This document shows, piece after piece, positions 23,519 to 31,299 of a DNA stretch of 34,560 bases. Position numbers and translations under genes: made by a program. The stretch is from a virus, in IMG/VR virus record IMGVR_UViG_3300008107_000927, positions 1-34,560 of that record, one strand, 5' to 3'. The stretch's first letter is position 1. Each line of letters opens with the position of its first letter. The notes beneath the pieces were generated by a model. That model saw only the letters and a program-made list of their open reading frames with translations, ran no database searches and was not told where the DNA came from.

Positions 23519-26322
23519 ACATGATCTGCGTGGTATGCAAAATCATTACCATTCGTTTCAATTATTTCATCTTCATTACTTATAACAGAGTTTTCTTGTA
23601 ATGAAACAACTTTTCTATTGTGATCAACCCAATATTGATCAACTAAACTTAAACTATCTTCCACATACATAAAATAAGGGTCACGATTAACTCTATTCCA
23701 AAATATCACCTCACTATCTGAAAGTGTCATAACTTCATCAAAATTATCTTGACCACCTTCTTTTAATGGATGTCCACTGATTAATTCACATTGTGATTTT
23801 GTAAAGTATTGACGATCTTTTGGGTCTTCTATTAATATATCTTCCCTTATCTCAGGTTTAAACACAACTAATAAAGGTTCTATTCTTTTATTAAAATTAT
23901 TAAGATAACGAGGCACATTATAATCACCGGTCATGTCGGGATTATTTTGAATATCTTTTTCTGATATCATGTAGCAATTAACTTCTATGAAATCGTTCGG
24001 CATTTCTACACCATGTTTTTGTAGGTATTCTTCTTGTTGTTTTTTAGTTGGTTTACTTATTTTTTGTACATCACCCGAAGACTTTTTAAGACCATTGTTG
24101 ATGTAATATATTGTTTCACCCAAACCGGCAGGATAGTTATTTTGAATAACTAATTCCATATGAGCTTGTCTTGACATCAGTGATCCTGCCTTAGTTGTTT
24201 TCTTTATGTGTTTTTTATAATCTTCCACATTTTGTTTTACACGTGATTTGTTTGCTATTTTAGATAGTGGAATTTCTTTATTATATATCTTTTCAACGTA
24301 TGAATAGTATAATTCAACAAATGAATGTCCATCACCATTTAACAAATATTTTAAACCTTCATCTAAAAACTCAACAATATACTGTTGTAATTTTTTTGAT
24401 TTAATCGTATTACCTGTTAATTTTATTTTTTCCTTACCTTTCTTAATTAATTTAATGATGTAATTCTTTCTTGAAACATTGATACAAGATGGGGCAACAT
24501 AATCAATATCTAACCCCATCTCATTTCTCATAAAAATATCATTAAACTCGGCAGTTGTTTCAAAGTTAACACCATCAGTGTCCATTACAAGTGGTTTATA
24601 ACCTTTCTTCATAAAGAACATAATCATCATACGAAGACATTGTCTACCCACACATGTAATAGTTTCACCCATATTCATATCACCCCACGGAAATACTTGT
24701 GGTGCAGATAATGAACCAAAATATGCATTGATGAAAATTTTAATAGGTAATTGTTTCCTATCATACATTTCCGCCTCAACAGGATTTGTTTTAGAAAGTT
24801 CACCGGCAAGTCTTTTATATTTGATACGAATATTACGGAAATATTTCAACATTGATTTCTGTACACCCATAACATCGCAATCGGGAAACACATCATATAC
24901 AAGTTGAATTGATGGATAAAGAGATGCATAGTCAAATTTAACAATGTTCTTCGCATAACCTACATTTAATAATCTTGATAACCCACCTGTAATTGCCCTC
25001 TTTTCATCTTTTTCAGGTATTGCCAAATTATTTTCATAAGACCATGCCAACATTATTATTTTCCATAATGTTGCTGTACCCATTGTTGCAACTCTCTCAT
25101 AAGTGGTAGGTACTAATTTAGAAAGTAAAAATGTAGACTGACTAAAAGAATCATCAACAATCATCGTTTCATAAAGATCATCATCCAAGTATTGTTCTAC
25201 AATTCTTTTACCTGACCATATTTCATATTTACCAGGATATTTTTCCAATAGTCCTTCAGTACCTTTCTCACCAATTTTTTTATATTTTCCCGTTTTTGGA
25301 TTTACGTAGTATAATTCATTATCTAAGTAAATTTTGGAAATAAATGGACCGTCAACATAAACACGATTTTCTTTTTCCTTTTCGAGATATTTTGTTATAT
25401 ATTTTAAACCCCAAGATTTGATTTCTGAGTTTATCGCCTGAGCTCTTCTTACAGAATGTGCAATATCAATAATATTGAAACCCCAAATGATATGTTGGGT
25501 ATATGGTTCGATTTCATTAGCGAGTTTTAATATACCTTCTTTTTCTTTTATTCCCTGTGAGGTTAAAATACTTGTCAACCCTTCAACATTAACACCAAGT
25601 ATTTCCGCCCTTTTAAGTATAAACGGAAAGTCAAATGAAGCTGAATTGTATCCACCAATTATTGTTGGTTTTAATTCTTTTATTGTTTTAAAAAACTCTT
25701 CGATACATCTTTTCTCACCATCATCACCGAAAGCGTCGATTGTTTTAACTAAACCACGATTATCCTTCATACCAATTAAGATTATCTTATTGGTTTCAGG
25801 TTCAAGACCTGTGGTTTCAATATCAAATACAAGTCTATGTACACCACTATAATCATCGATACCCTTAAACAATCTTTTTTTCTTTTGAATAAGATATTGT
25901 TCAACAGGTGATAATATTGTGAAATATTTTTTAGTTTCATCACCCCAAGGATTTAACCCACCAAACCTAAAAAAATTAATTAATTCTGTATAACCTTTAA
26001 TACTCTTAACAAGAAACTTCATTCCGTTTTCTAATCGTTCATTACCGTGAGTTTCTAATTTTTCGATAATAATACCAAATTCACCCATTTTTTTCTTTTG
26101 AGTCATTTTACTATTACCGTAAAAATTTAATCCATTTAGATCTGAAACCCACAAAAATGGTGTGAACGTGTCGGGAACAACAACTTTACCCTTTTGGGGG
26201 TCTTGTATAATTTTATAAATTTTATTTGTGGGATAATCGTATTCTACACCAACGATAAATTCTTCGGGATCTGCACCGTTTAGGAAGCTCTCGATAACTT
26301 CCTGAGAGATAACATCTTTCAT
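23515..26322 (-). CDS. Family B DNA polymerase with 3'-5' exonuclease (T4 gp43-like)
   Basis: This 935-aa replicative polymerase has exonuclease motifs Exo I FDIETTGLE (166-174), Exo II GYNSASFDFPF (224-234) and Exo III YLDDD (378-382). The polymerase motifs are A DYASLYPSI (464-472), B KIFINAYFGSL (528-538) and C MDTDGV (580-585). All metal-binding aspartates (D-x-x-SLYPS and D-T-D) are present, so both activities should be intact. Motif C has Gly instead of Ser after DTD, a tolerated variant. Length is near T4 gp43 (898 aa). It sits among tail and neck genes rather than in a replication cluster, and is convergent with the gp13-like gene. A small hairpin lies about 30 nt before the ATG at 26322. 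Confidence 0.95.
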   Translation of the reverse strand: MKDVISQEVIESFLNGADPEEFIVGVEYDYPTNKIYKIIQDPQKGKVVVPDTFTPFLWVSDLNGLNFYGNSKMTQKKKMGEFGIIIEKLETHGNERLENGMKFLVKSIKGYTELINFFRFGGLNPWGDETKKYFTILSPVEQYLIQKKKRLFKGIDDYSGVHRLVFDIETTGLEPETNKIILIGMKDNRGLVKTIDAFGDDGEKRCIEEFFKTIKELKPTIIGGYNSASFDFPFILKRAEILGVNVEGLTSILTSQGIKEKEGILKLANEIEPYTQHIIWGFNIIDIAHSVRRAQAINSEIKSWGLKYITKYLEKEKENRVYVDGPFISKIYLDNELYYVNPKTGKYKKIGEKGTEGLLEKYPGKYEIWSGKRIVEQYLDDDLYETMIVDDSFSQSTFLLSKLVPTTYERVATMGTATLWKIIMLAWSYENNLAIPEKDEKRAITGGLSRLLNVGYAKNIVKFDYASLYPSIQLVYDVFPDCDVMGVQKSMLKYFRNIRIKYKRLAGELSKTNPVEAEMYDRKQLPIKIFINAYFGSLSAPQVFPWGDMNMGETITCVGRQCLRMMIMFFMKKGYKPLVMDTDGVNFETTAEFNDIFMRNEMGLDIDYVAPSCINVSRKNYIIKLIKKGKEKIKLTGNTIKSKKLQQYIVEFLDEGLKYLLNGDGHSFVELYYSYVEKIYNKEIPLSKIANKSRVKQNVEDYKKHIKKTTKAGSLMSRQAHMELVIQNNYPAGLGETIYYINNGLKKSSGDVQKISKPTKKQQEEYLQKHGVEMPNDFIEVNCYMISEKDIQNNPDMTGDYNVPRYLNNFNKRIEPLLVVFKPEIREDILIEDPKDRQYFTKSQCELISGHPLKEGGQDNFDEVMTLSDSEVIFWNRVNRDPYFMYVEDSLSLVDQYWVDHNRKVVSLQENSVISNEDEIIETNGNDFAYHADHV

Positions 26323-26352
26323 TATTATATTTTTAAATGTGACACATTAGCT

Positions 26353-26367
26353 TACCGAAAATCGGTA
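26353..26367 (-). promoter_or_regulatory. Hairpin in the polymerase leader
   Basis: TACCGA-AAA-TCGGTA is a perfect 6-bp inverted repeat 30 nt before the polymerase ATG, without a following T run, so it is unlikely to be a terminator. T4 gp43 represses its own translation at a hairpin operator; whether this does the same is speculation. Confidence 0.35.
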
Positions 26368-26411
26368 GTTTGTCTTAACATTAATAAATATAATAAAAAT
26401 TTTACCCTAAA

Positions 26412-26780
26412 TCAAAAAATGTTGATAAATAGTTTTTCTTTTAACGGAACAATTAATTTTGTTGTTGGATTCGAATTTGTGTCTAAAAATTGAATGGTAA
26501 CAATTCCTTCAAATTTACCTTTTACAGATGTACCTTCTTCTGTAAATCTATATGTAATATAATATTCATCGGTTGTTTGGTCGTATTTCTTGGTTCTTGT
26601 GGTTATTAAACACTGACCATTTAAAATTTGAGGTTCTTCTGTTTTAAAATCATACATATCAAATGTGATATTTGAATTTTCTAACATATCATTAAAAGAT
26701 GACTTGTCGTTTTTACCATCATCAATTAATCTTAATTTTAAAATTGGTTCAGTTGCTCCCTGTCTTATATTAAATTCCAT
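26412..26780 (-). CDS. Small beta-rich protein, BppU/Ig-like virion type
   Basis: This 122-aa protein starts FNIRQGATEPILKLRLIDDG and continues with a strand NITFDMYDFKTEEPQ, an ITYRFTEEGTSVKGKFEGIV segment and a C-terminal strand. The layout (R-Q-G-x-T-x-P-x-L at the start, then strand pairs with a 'G-x-F/Y' turn before the last strands) resembles the N-terminal domain of phage upper-baseplate proteins (BppU) and small Ig-like virion proteins. This is a pattern impression. It follows the 2OG oxygenase-like gene, with only 22 bp and a TATTTATA motif between them. The ATG at 26780 is SD-less. A virion role is likely but not shown. Confidence 0.5.
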   Translation of the reverse strand: MEFNIRQGATEPILKLRLIDDGKNDKSSFNDMLENSNITFDMYDFKTEEPQILNGQCLITTRTKKYDQTTDEYYITYRFTEEGTSVKGKFEGIVTIQFLDTNSNPTTKLIVPLKEKLFINIF

Positions 26781-26792
26781 ATAGGTTTATTT

Positions 26793-26800
26793 TATAAATA
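26793..26800 (-). promoter_or_regulatory. TATTTATA upstream motif
   Basis: The sense strand reads AAAATATTTATAAAATAAAC, ending 12 nt before the ATG at 26780 and filling most of the 22-bp gap between the two genes. Confidence 0.4.
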
Positions 26801-26802
26801 TT

Positions 26803-27432
26803 TTACTTTTGAAAGTATTTCTCAATTCTTTTACTTAATCTAACTCTCGGGTCGTTTATATTTCTACCAAGATCCTCATATTTCAAAATAAATCCGAAAC
26901 TCAAAAAAACTCTTCTTGAATTAAATTCATTTGTCCAGTGTTTATAAAGAGAAGCTTCAAATCCATATAAATCTGTTTCTTGAATTTTTATTGATTCCCT
27001 ATCAATAAAAAAATCATAATCCTCAGATAATACACTTATATTACATTTGTAATTAACATAACCATCAATTGACGCATCATAATGTGGATTTATTTTTCCA
27101 CCTTTATTCATGTCTACAGCCTGTAAAAAAATATTGTCTTTTGGGAAATTAAATTCTTCAGATATTCTATCTATTATTTTATAGATAAAATCAGGTAAAG
27201 GTTCTTTTGAAACGTCAGATATTGATTGAAATTTTGTGATGTAATTTGTTAAATAGGTATTTGAAATATCGAATATACAAGATTTACCCTTTAATGTTTT
27301 TGAAAGTTCAGTGAGATGGTAATTACTATCATTACCTATATGATTGACAGAATCCAACCAGTTAATTATCTGATTGGATTCGTCCTTTGTGATAAAGTTT
27401 TTTTTTATTTTATAACAATCCGTATTTTCCAA
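26803..27432 (-). CDS. 2-oxoglutarate/Fe(II)-dependent oxygenase-like protein
   Basis: The 209-aa frame has the iron-binding H-x-D...H triad and a distal Arg: H117 and D119 in NPHYDASIDG, H165 in LYKHWTNEF, and R173/R174 in SRRVFLSFGF. These are the hallmarks of the 2OG-Fe(II) double-stranded beta-helix fold. Such enzymes hydroxylate proteins, nucleic acids or small molecules; the substrate here cannot be told. The N-terminal helices carry ESNQIINWLDSVNHIG. The start is unclear: the frame has no early ATG, so TTG at 27432, inside the end of the preceding gene (23-nt overlap), is used. The assignment rests on motif spacing by eye. Confidence 0.6.
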   Translation of the reverse strand: MENTDCYKIKKNFITKDESNQIINWLDSVNHIGNDSNYHLTELSKTLKGKSCIFDISNTYLTNYITKFQSISDVSKEPLPDFIYKIIDRISEEFNFPKDNIFLQAVDMNKGGKINPHYDASIDGYVNYKCNISVLSEDYDFFIDRESIKIQETDLYGFEASLYKHWTNEFNSRRVFLSFGFILKYEDLGRNINDPRVRLSKRIEKYFQK

Positions 27433-27670
27433 TTTTTTTAAGATTATGTTTTTCCAAAAATTCTTTTGGATTCATCGCTTCAATTATTGTTAATTCAGCA
27501 GAACTAATCATTTCTTGTGCTTTATTTTCGGGTATCGCCATAACACACATTTTATGTGTTGCGGGTGATTCTCCGGTTGGTGATAAATCTATGTTTAAGA
27601 TGTTATCATTTTTCATTTTTTCTCTAACTTGTGAAAGTTTAGATACTTCACATAATATACAGATTCTCAT
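27410..27670 (-). CDS. Small conserved phage protein of unknown function (86 aa)
   Basis: Reads MRICILCEVSKLSQVREKMK, then NDNILNIDLSPTGESPATHK, then MCVMAIPENKAQEMISSAEL, then TIIEAMNPKEFLEKHNLKKI. It has a beta strand, helix, strand, helix pattern with C4 and C7 (CILC) at the start. I recall closely similar short proteins in marine T4-like phages, always without known function. Its stop lies 23 nt inside the oxygenase-like gene, so the two are probably co-expressed. The ATG at 27670 is preceded by T/A-rich sequence without SD. Confidence 0.6.
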   Translation of the reverse strand: MRICILCEVSKLSQVREKMKNDNILNIDLSPTGESPATHKMCVMAIPENKAQEMISSAELTIIEAMNPKEFLEKHNLKKIGKYGLL

Positions 27671-27696
27671 ATTATTTATTTTTTATTTTTTATTTC

Positions 27697-28854
27697 TTAA
27701 TTATACACTCTTATTTCTATTGATTCTATCGCATCTTGACCAATATCAATATAGTCTCCAACATTTACAATTCCATCATTAAAGACTAACTGAACTTCGT
27801 TATTTGATATTCTAACTCCTCCAGGAAATCCTGTATTTCCATTAAGACCATCATGAGTATAAATTATGAATGTTTTATTCTCAGGAAAAGCGTTACTTAA
27901 AGTACCCAAATAATATCCGACATTATTTCTTGTCCAAACTATATCACCAATAGTATTTTCTAAAACAGTAACAACAGGGTCAGTTATTCCAGATTGTCTT
28001 AATAAAGCAGTGTACACTTTATATTTAGGTCCATATGCCGTTGATTGTACCGTATCATCAGGGAAGGTTAGACCTGTAGTAGAAAAACTCCAAGCCGTCC
28101 CAACTCCATCTGAGAAGTTAATGTTTACGTTTGTCGGATTGGCAACCACTGCACTACCTGGTGCGGATGGTCCACTACTTATTAAGTCGGGAATTGCGGT
28201 AGTCTGAATAGATCCGTCGGGAAACTCTAAAGATCCGTCTGCACCGAAGGTCCAGTTACTAGCAGTTATTGCTCCGCCAATATAAGTTGATGAAGTTGTT
28301 AAAAAATCACCTCCTGGTAGAAAGTAGTTACCTACTCCTCCATCTCCTTGTGGTGTTAGTACAGTACCAAATTGTAAAGTATAACCGCCAAGTATTCCAG
28401 GACCGTATATTGTCATACCATCTGTAATCGTACCGTTAATCATATCGGTAACATGTAGTGTTGCTCCTGGACCATCACCATATCCATTATCAATGTATCC
28501 TATAAATTCAACTTCTGCATCGGTTGTTTTTATTTGTACCTTATTTAATGAATCGCTTATTAATAGATTATTATTTTCACCACCAATTATTAAATCAGCG
28601 TTACTCTGATCAATAGTACCTCCGGCTCTAATGTGAATGTGATTAGGACCGGTTGGATCTAAAACAACGTAACGATTATCATCGGTACTTGCGTCAGGTT
28701 TTAGGATAAGTGTAGTCAATCCTGAACCATCACCCGAACTTTCAGGTATTGATTCTATTTGACTACCTTCAGGAAAATTAAGAGGACTTGTTAAATTTAT
28801 TTGAGGTATTGTTTGTCCCGATACGTTATTTACAATATATTTTGTTGTTGCCAT
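27697..28854 (-). CDS. Tail fibre/structural protein with 'PDGSIQTTA' modules (385 aa)
   Basis: Starts MATTKYIVNNVSGQTIPQIN. It contains Gly-rich beta segments (DGPGATLHVTDMINGTITDG) and two copies of a common tail-fibre module: WTFGADGSLEFPDGSIQTTA and WSFSTTGLTFPDDTVQSTAY. This repeat (W-x-F-x-x-x-G-x-x-F-P-D-x-x-x-Q-x-T-A) is typical of fibre shafts in environmental phages. The C-terminus ends in ESIEIRVYN. It starts 2 nt after the stop of the nonapeptide-repeat gene, so the two are co-translated, and it belongs to the adhesin gene string. The ATG is SD-less (AACGAATAAAAATGGC). Its exact position on the virion is unknown. Confidence 0.6.
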   Translation of the reverse strand: MATTKYIVNNVSGQTIPQINLTSPLNFPEGSQIESIPESSGDGSGLTTLILKPDASTDDNRYVVLDPTGPNHIHIRAGGTIDQSNADLIIGGENNNLLISDSLNKVQIKTTDAEVEFIGYIDNGYGDGPGATLHVTDMINGTITDGMTIYGPGILGGYTLQFGTVLTPQGDGGVGNYFLPGGDFLTTSSTYIGGAITASNWTFGADGSLEFPDGSIQTTAIPDLISSGPSAPGSAVVANPTNVNINFSDGVGTAWSFSTTGLTFPDDTVQSTAYGPKYKVYTALLRQSGITDPVVTVLENTIGDIVWTRNNVGYYLGTLSNAFPENKTFIIYTHDGLNGNTGFPGGVRISNNEVQLVFNDGIVNVGDYIDIGQDAIESIEIRVYN

Positions 28855-28856
28855 TT

Positions 28857-30278
28857 TTATTCGTTTATATCTTTAATTGTTAATATATCACTTGAATCGT
28901 AATATGATAATCTTTTATTTCCACCTTGTCTTTCAAAAATATGACAAGTATATGATTCATATACAGATGGATTAGGACTTACGCCGGTTATTGTTATTAC
29001 AATGTCACCATCACCGTCAGAACCACCAATAGCGGAACCTAATATAGTAATTGTGTCTCCAACATTGAAAGACGTTCCTGATGAAACAAGTGACATACTT
29101 GTAACCTCACCACCAACAGGTGTAAACTGAAAGTCAGAACCAACACCGTTTCCACTATTTATAAATTTAGTAGGTTCAAAAAGTTCAATAATCTGTGTTG
29201 ACCATGGATTATCCGTTCTATTAGTTCCTAAAGCAGTATACGTAAATGATGTTATAATACCATAATTAGTTGTAAAATCAGTCCCACTAACGTCTGTATC
29301 AATAACATTCCATTGGAAGTAATCACCAACAGTGTTATTTTGGAAGTAATTACCAACTCTATTATTGTAAAAGTATTCTCCAATAATATTATTTTGGAAA
29401 ATATCACCAATGTAGTTTTTCTGTGAGTTAAATCCTCCAAATCCGAAACCTTCATCAATTATATTATTTTGGAAGAAACTACCAATTTCATTATGTTGGA
29501 AATTTTGTGCAATTGTATTTCCTTGAAAAGCAGAACCTATGTTGTTACCAACAAATCCGTCACCGATAATATTACTTGTAAATCCATCCTTAATTATATT
29601 TGCAAAAACATTACCAAAAAAGTCATTACCTAAGAAAAATGAACCGAAAGAATTATCGGCACAAATCCCACTAAATTCATTTCCTGAAACACCCCAACCT
29701 GTTTTATTGGTGTAAAACTCTTGATATATTATATTACCTTTAAATTCATTGAATATTTGGTTATCGTAGAAATGACCATATATTGTGTTATTTTCAAATC
29801 GTTCTCCAATGATATTGGTATAAAAATCTGAGTTTATTGTGTTATTATAAAAATCATGATCAATTTGGTTTTTATAAATCGATTCGTTAATTGTATTGTT
29901 AGAGAATCTAGTACCTATTCTATTTTCATAAAAATCTCTACTAGAAGGATTCAAAATATCACCTAATGTGTTATTCTCAAAATATTCACCGATAACATTA
30001 TCATAAAACACACAATAAAGGTTATTATTGTTAAATCCGTTACCAATTAAATTTCCATTACCTCCCCAATAAATTTCATTATTATAAAATCCATTACCAA
30101 TATCGTTTTTATAAAATTGTTGTTTAATTTTATTATTATTGAACTGACTACCTATTTCGTTATTTTGAAAGTCTCCTCCACTTATTTCATTATCTCGGAA
30201 ATCATTCATAATATTATTTCTATAAAAACTATTTTGGACTATATAGAAAAAATGTGTTATTATAACAACTATGACCAA
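28857..30278 (-). CDS. Nonapeptide-repeat adhesin, downstream frame of a split gene
   Basis: The frame can start only at a TTG (30278) whose first ~11 residues (MVIVVIITHFF) do not fit the protein, so this is best read as the downstream part of the gene starting at 31233, joined at the T6C run 30252-30246; joined, it gives about 791 aa. It carries 32 nine-residue units of the form N-x-I-G-x-x-F-x-N (30218-29301), then a Ser/Gly-rich C-terminal domain with VGDTITILG and GDIVITITGV. The repeats place Ile and Phe on inner faces, as expected for a beta-solenoid shaft. An adhesin/tail-spike role is inferred from the repeats and neighbours. Confidence 0.6.
   Translation of the reverse strand: MVIVVIITHFFYIVQNSFYRNNIMNDFRDNEISGGDFQNNEIGSQFNNNKIKQQFYKNDIGNGFYNNEIYWGGNGNLIGNGFNNNNLYCVFYDNVIGEYFENNTLGDILNPSSRDFYENRIGTRFSNNTINESIYKNQIDHDFYNNTINSDFYTNIIGERFENNTIYGHFYDNQIFNEFKGNIIYQEFYTNKTGWGVSGNEFSGICADNSFGSFFLGNDFFGNVFANIIKDGFTSNIIGDGFVGNNIGSAFQGNTIAQNFQHNEIGSFFQNNIIDEGFGFGGFNSQKNYIGDIFQNNIIGEYFYNNRVGNYFQNNTVGDYFQWNVIDTDVSGTDFTTNYGIITSFTYTALGTNRTDNPWSTQIIELFEPTKFINSGNGVGSDFQFTPVGGEVTSMSLVSSGTSFNVGDTITILGSAIGGSDGDGDIVITITGVSPNPSVYESYTCHIFERQGGNKRLSYYDSSDILTIKDINE
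29301..30218 (-). repeat. 32 tandem nonapeptide repeats (N-x-I-G-x-x-F-x-N)
   Basis: Units such as NVIGEYFEN, NRIGTRFSN, NIIGERFEN and NNIGSAFQG follow each other without a gap. Twenty-nine units are exactly 9 residues; one has 10 (NEISGGDFQN) and two have 16 (NTLGDILNPSSRDFYE and NIIDEGFGFGGFNSQK). The DNA copies are diverged, so the repeat is maintained at protein level. Confidence 0.85.
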
Positions 30279-31233
30279 ATTTATTACCTATAAATCTATT
30301 ATGAAAAACATTATTAGCTAAAATAAAGTCATTTTCATTCTCTTGATATAAATTGGCATGATTACCAATATAATTGTTATAATTACCAGTACCGTCAAAA
30401 GTATAATACTCTCCAAATAAAGAAGGGTCATCTACATTGTTTTGATAATAACTACCATATTCGTCCCAAAAGGTACCATACATTTTAGTATTTGGACCTA
30501 AAGTTACGGTTGTTAATCCTGTAATAGCCATTTCGGTATCACTTACAATATTTGTTACTTCAAAAACCCTAAAATCATTATTAACCGATTCAAAACCAAT
30601 CTTATCGCCCACTATAAGAGTACTTAAGAAAATAGTATCAGTACCAAAAACTGTCATTTCTGTTGAAGAAATATCCGCAACACTAACAGTTCCTTGATAT
30701 GGATTGTTTAGTGAAACTTCATAGTATCTATATCTTTTGAATAAAATTGTTCTATGATCGTAATCAGTTCTGTTATTAAACTCATCAATTCTTTCTGTTA
30801 TTCTACCTTTAGCTGGTGATCCAGTTCTTTCTGTCACATTAAATGTTATATCATACTTAATACTATCTTTTGGATAAGAAGGTTGATATGCGTTTTCAGA
30901 TAAAGTTGAATTTGATGTTGCAAACACAATTATTGAGTCAATATCCGCAACTTTATAGTTATTTCCGACTATGGAATTTTTATTGTAATCATAATCAGGT
31001 TGATCATAACAAGTTTGGAAATCTGTTATTCTATAATAAGAACCGGCAACAAATGTTGCACCTGTATATTTGTCATATAACTCTGAGTAAGTAATATCCT
31101 CAAATGTTAGATTATTAGTTATAGATGAAAAATCTATATGATATGTTGACCCACTTAATTCTACCGGAAATAATGTGTCCGAAGTGGGATTTGCTAGATT
31201 AGTTAATTGACCGATGGTTTTTCCTGTTAACAT
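30229..31233 (-). CDS. Adhesin/tail protein, upstream frame of the split nonapeptide-repeat gene
   Basis: Starts MLTGKTIGQLTNLANPTSDT and LFPVELSGSTYHIDFSS, an N-terminal module shared with the gene at 31300-32343 that probably docks the protein on the baseplate. A beta-rich middle follows (e.g. YYEVSLNNPYQGTVSVADIS). The end enters the nonapeptide repeat (NVFHNRFIG, NKFGHSCYN, NTFF) and then stops five codons after the T6C run, where the repeats continue in another frame. The 50-nt overlap of the two frames and the repeat crossing it show they are one gene in evolution. Whether both frames are joined by ribosomal frameshifting, or the break is an indel, is open. Confidence 0.65.
   Translation of the reverse strand: MLTGKTIGQLTNLANPTSDTLFPVELSGSTYHIDFSSITNNLTFEDITYSELYDKYTGATFVAGSYYRITDFQTCYDQPDYDYNKNSIVGNNYKVADIDSIIVFATSNSTLSENAYQPSYPKDSIKYDITFNVTERTGSPAKGRITERIDEFNNRTDYDHRTILFKRYRYYEVSLNNPYQGTVSVADISSTEMTVFGTDTIFLSTLIVGDKIGFESVNNDFRVFEVTNIVSDTEMAITGLTTVTLGPNTKMYGTFWDEYGSYYQNNVDDPSLFGEYYTFDGTGNYNNYIGNHANLYQENENDFILANNVFHNRFIGNKFGHSCYNNTFFLYSPK
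30246..30252 (-). other. TTTTTTC run at the frame break of the split adhesin gene
   Basis: In the upstream frame this reads ACA TTT TTT CTA TAT. A +1 (or -2) change here leads into the downstream frame, the same run and same direction of shift as in the chaperone gene at 13284-13278. Confidence 0.4.
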
Positions 31234-31249
31234 GATTTTTTCTTTTTAA

Positions 31250-31257
31250 TATAAATA
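31250..31257 (-). promoter_or_regulatory. AAGATATTTATA motif
   Basis: The sense strand reads AAAAGATATTTATATTAAAA, ending 16 nt before the ATG at 31233 and just downstream of a terminator, so it is well placed to start the next transcript. Confidence 0.5.
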
Positions 31258-31271
31258 TCTTTTTAAATGAA

Positions 31272-31294
31272 AAACCCTCTAATTTAGAGGGTTT
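31272..31294 (-). terminator. Terminator after the 347-aa tail protein gene
   Basis: A 9-bp stem AAACCCTCT/AGAGGGTTT with a 5-nt loop. In the minus sense it is followed by TTCATTTAAAAA; the plus sense also has a T-rich tract, so it may act in both directions. It lies just beyond the stop at 31300. Confidence 0.75.
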
Positions 31295-31299
31295 GTTTT

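Noticed and set aside
29301-30218. CRISPR-like array with 27-bp period
   Set aside because: The periodicity comes from nine-codon units; the DNA copies are diverged, without identical repeats and unique spacers.
30246-30278. TTG-started independent gene for the nonapeptide repeats
   Set aside because: The first 11 residues are not repeat-like and come from the other frame of the upstream gene, while the repeat clearly begins upstream; treated as one split gene.
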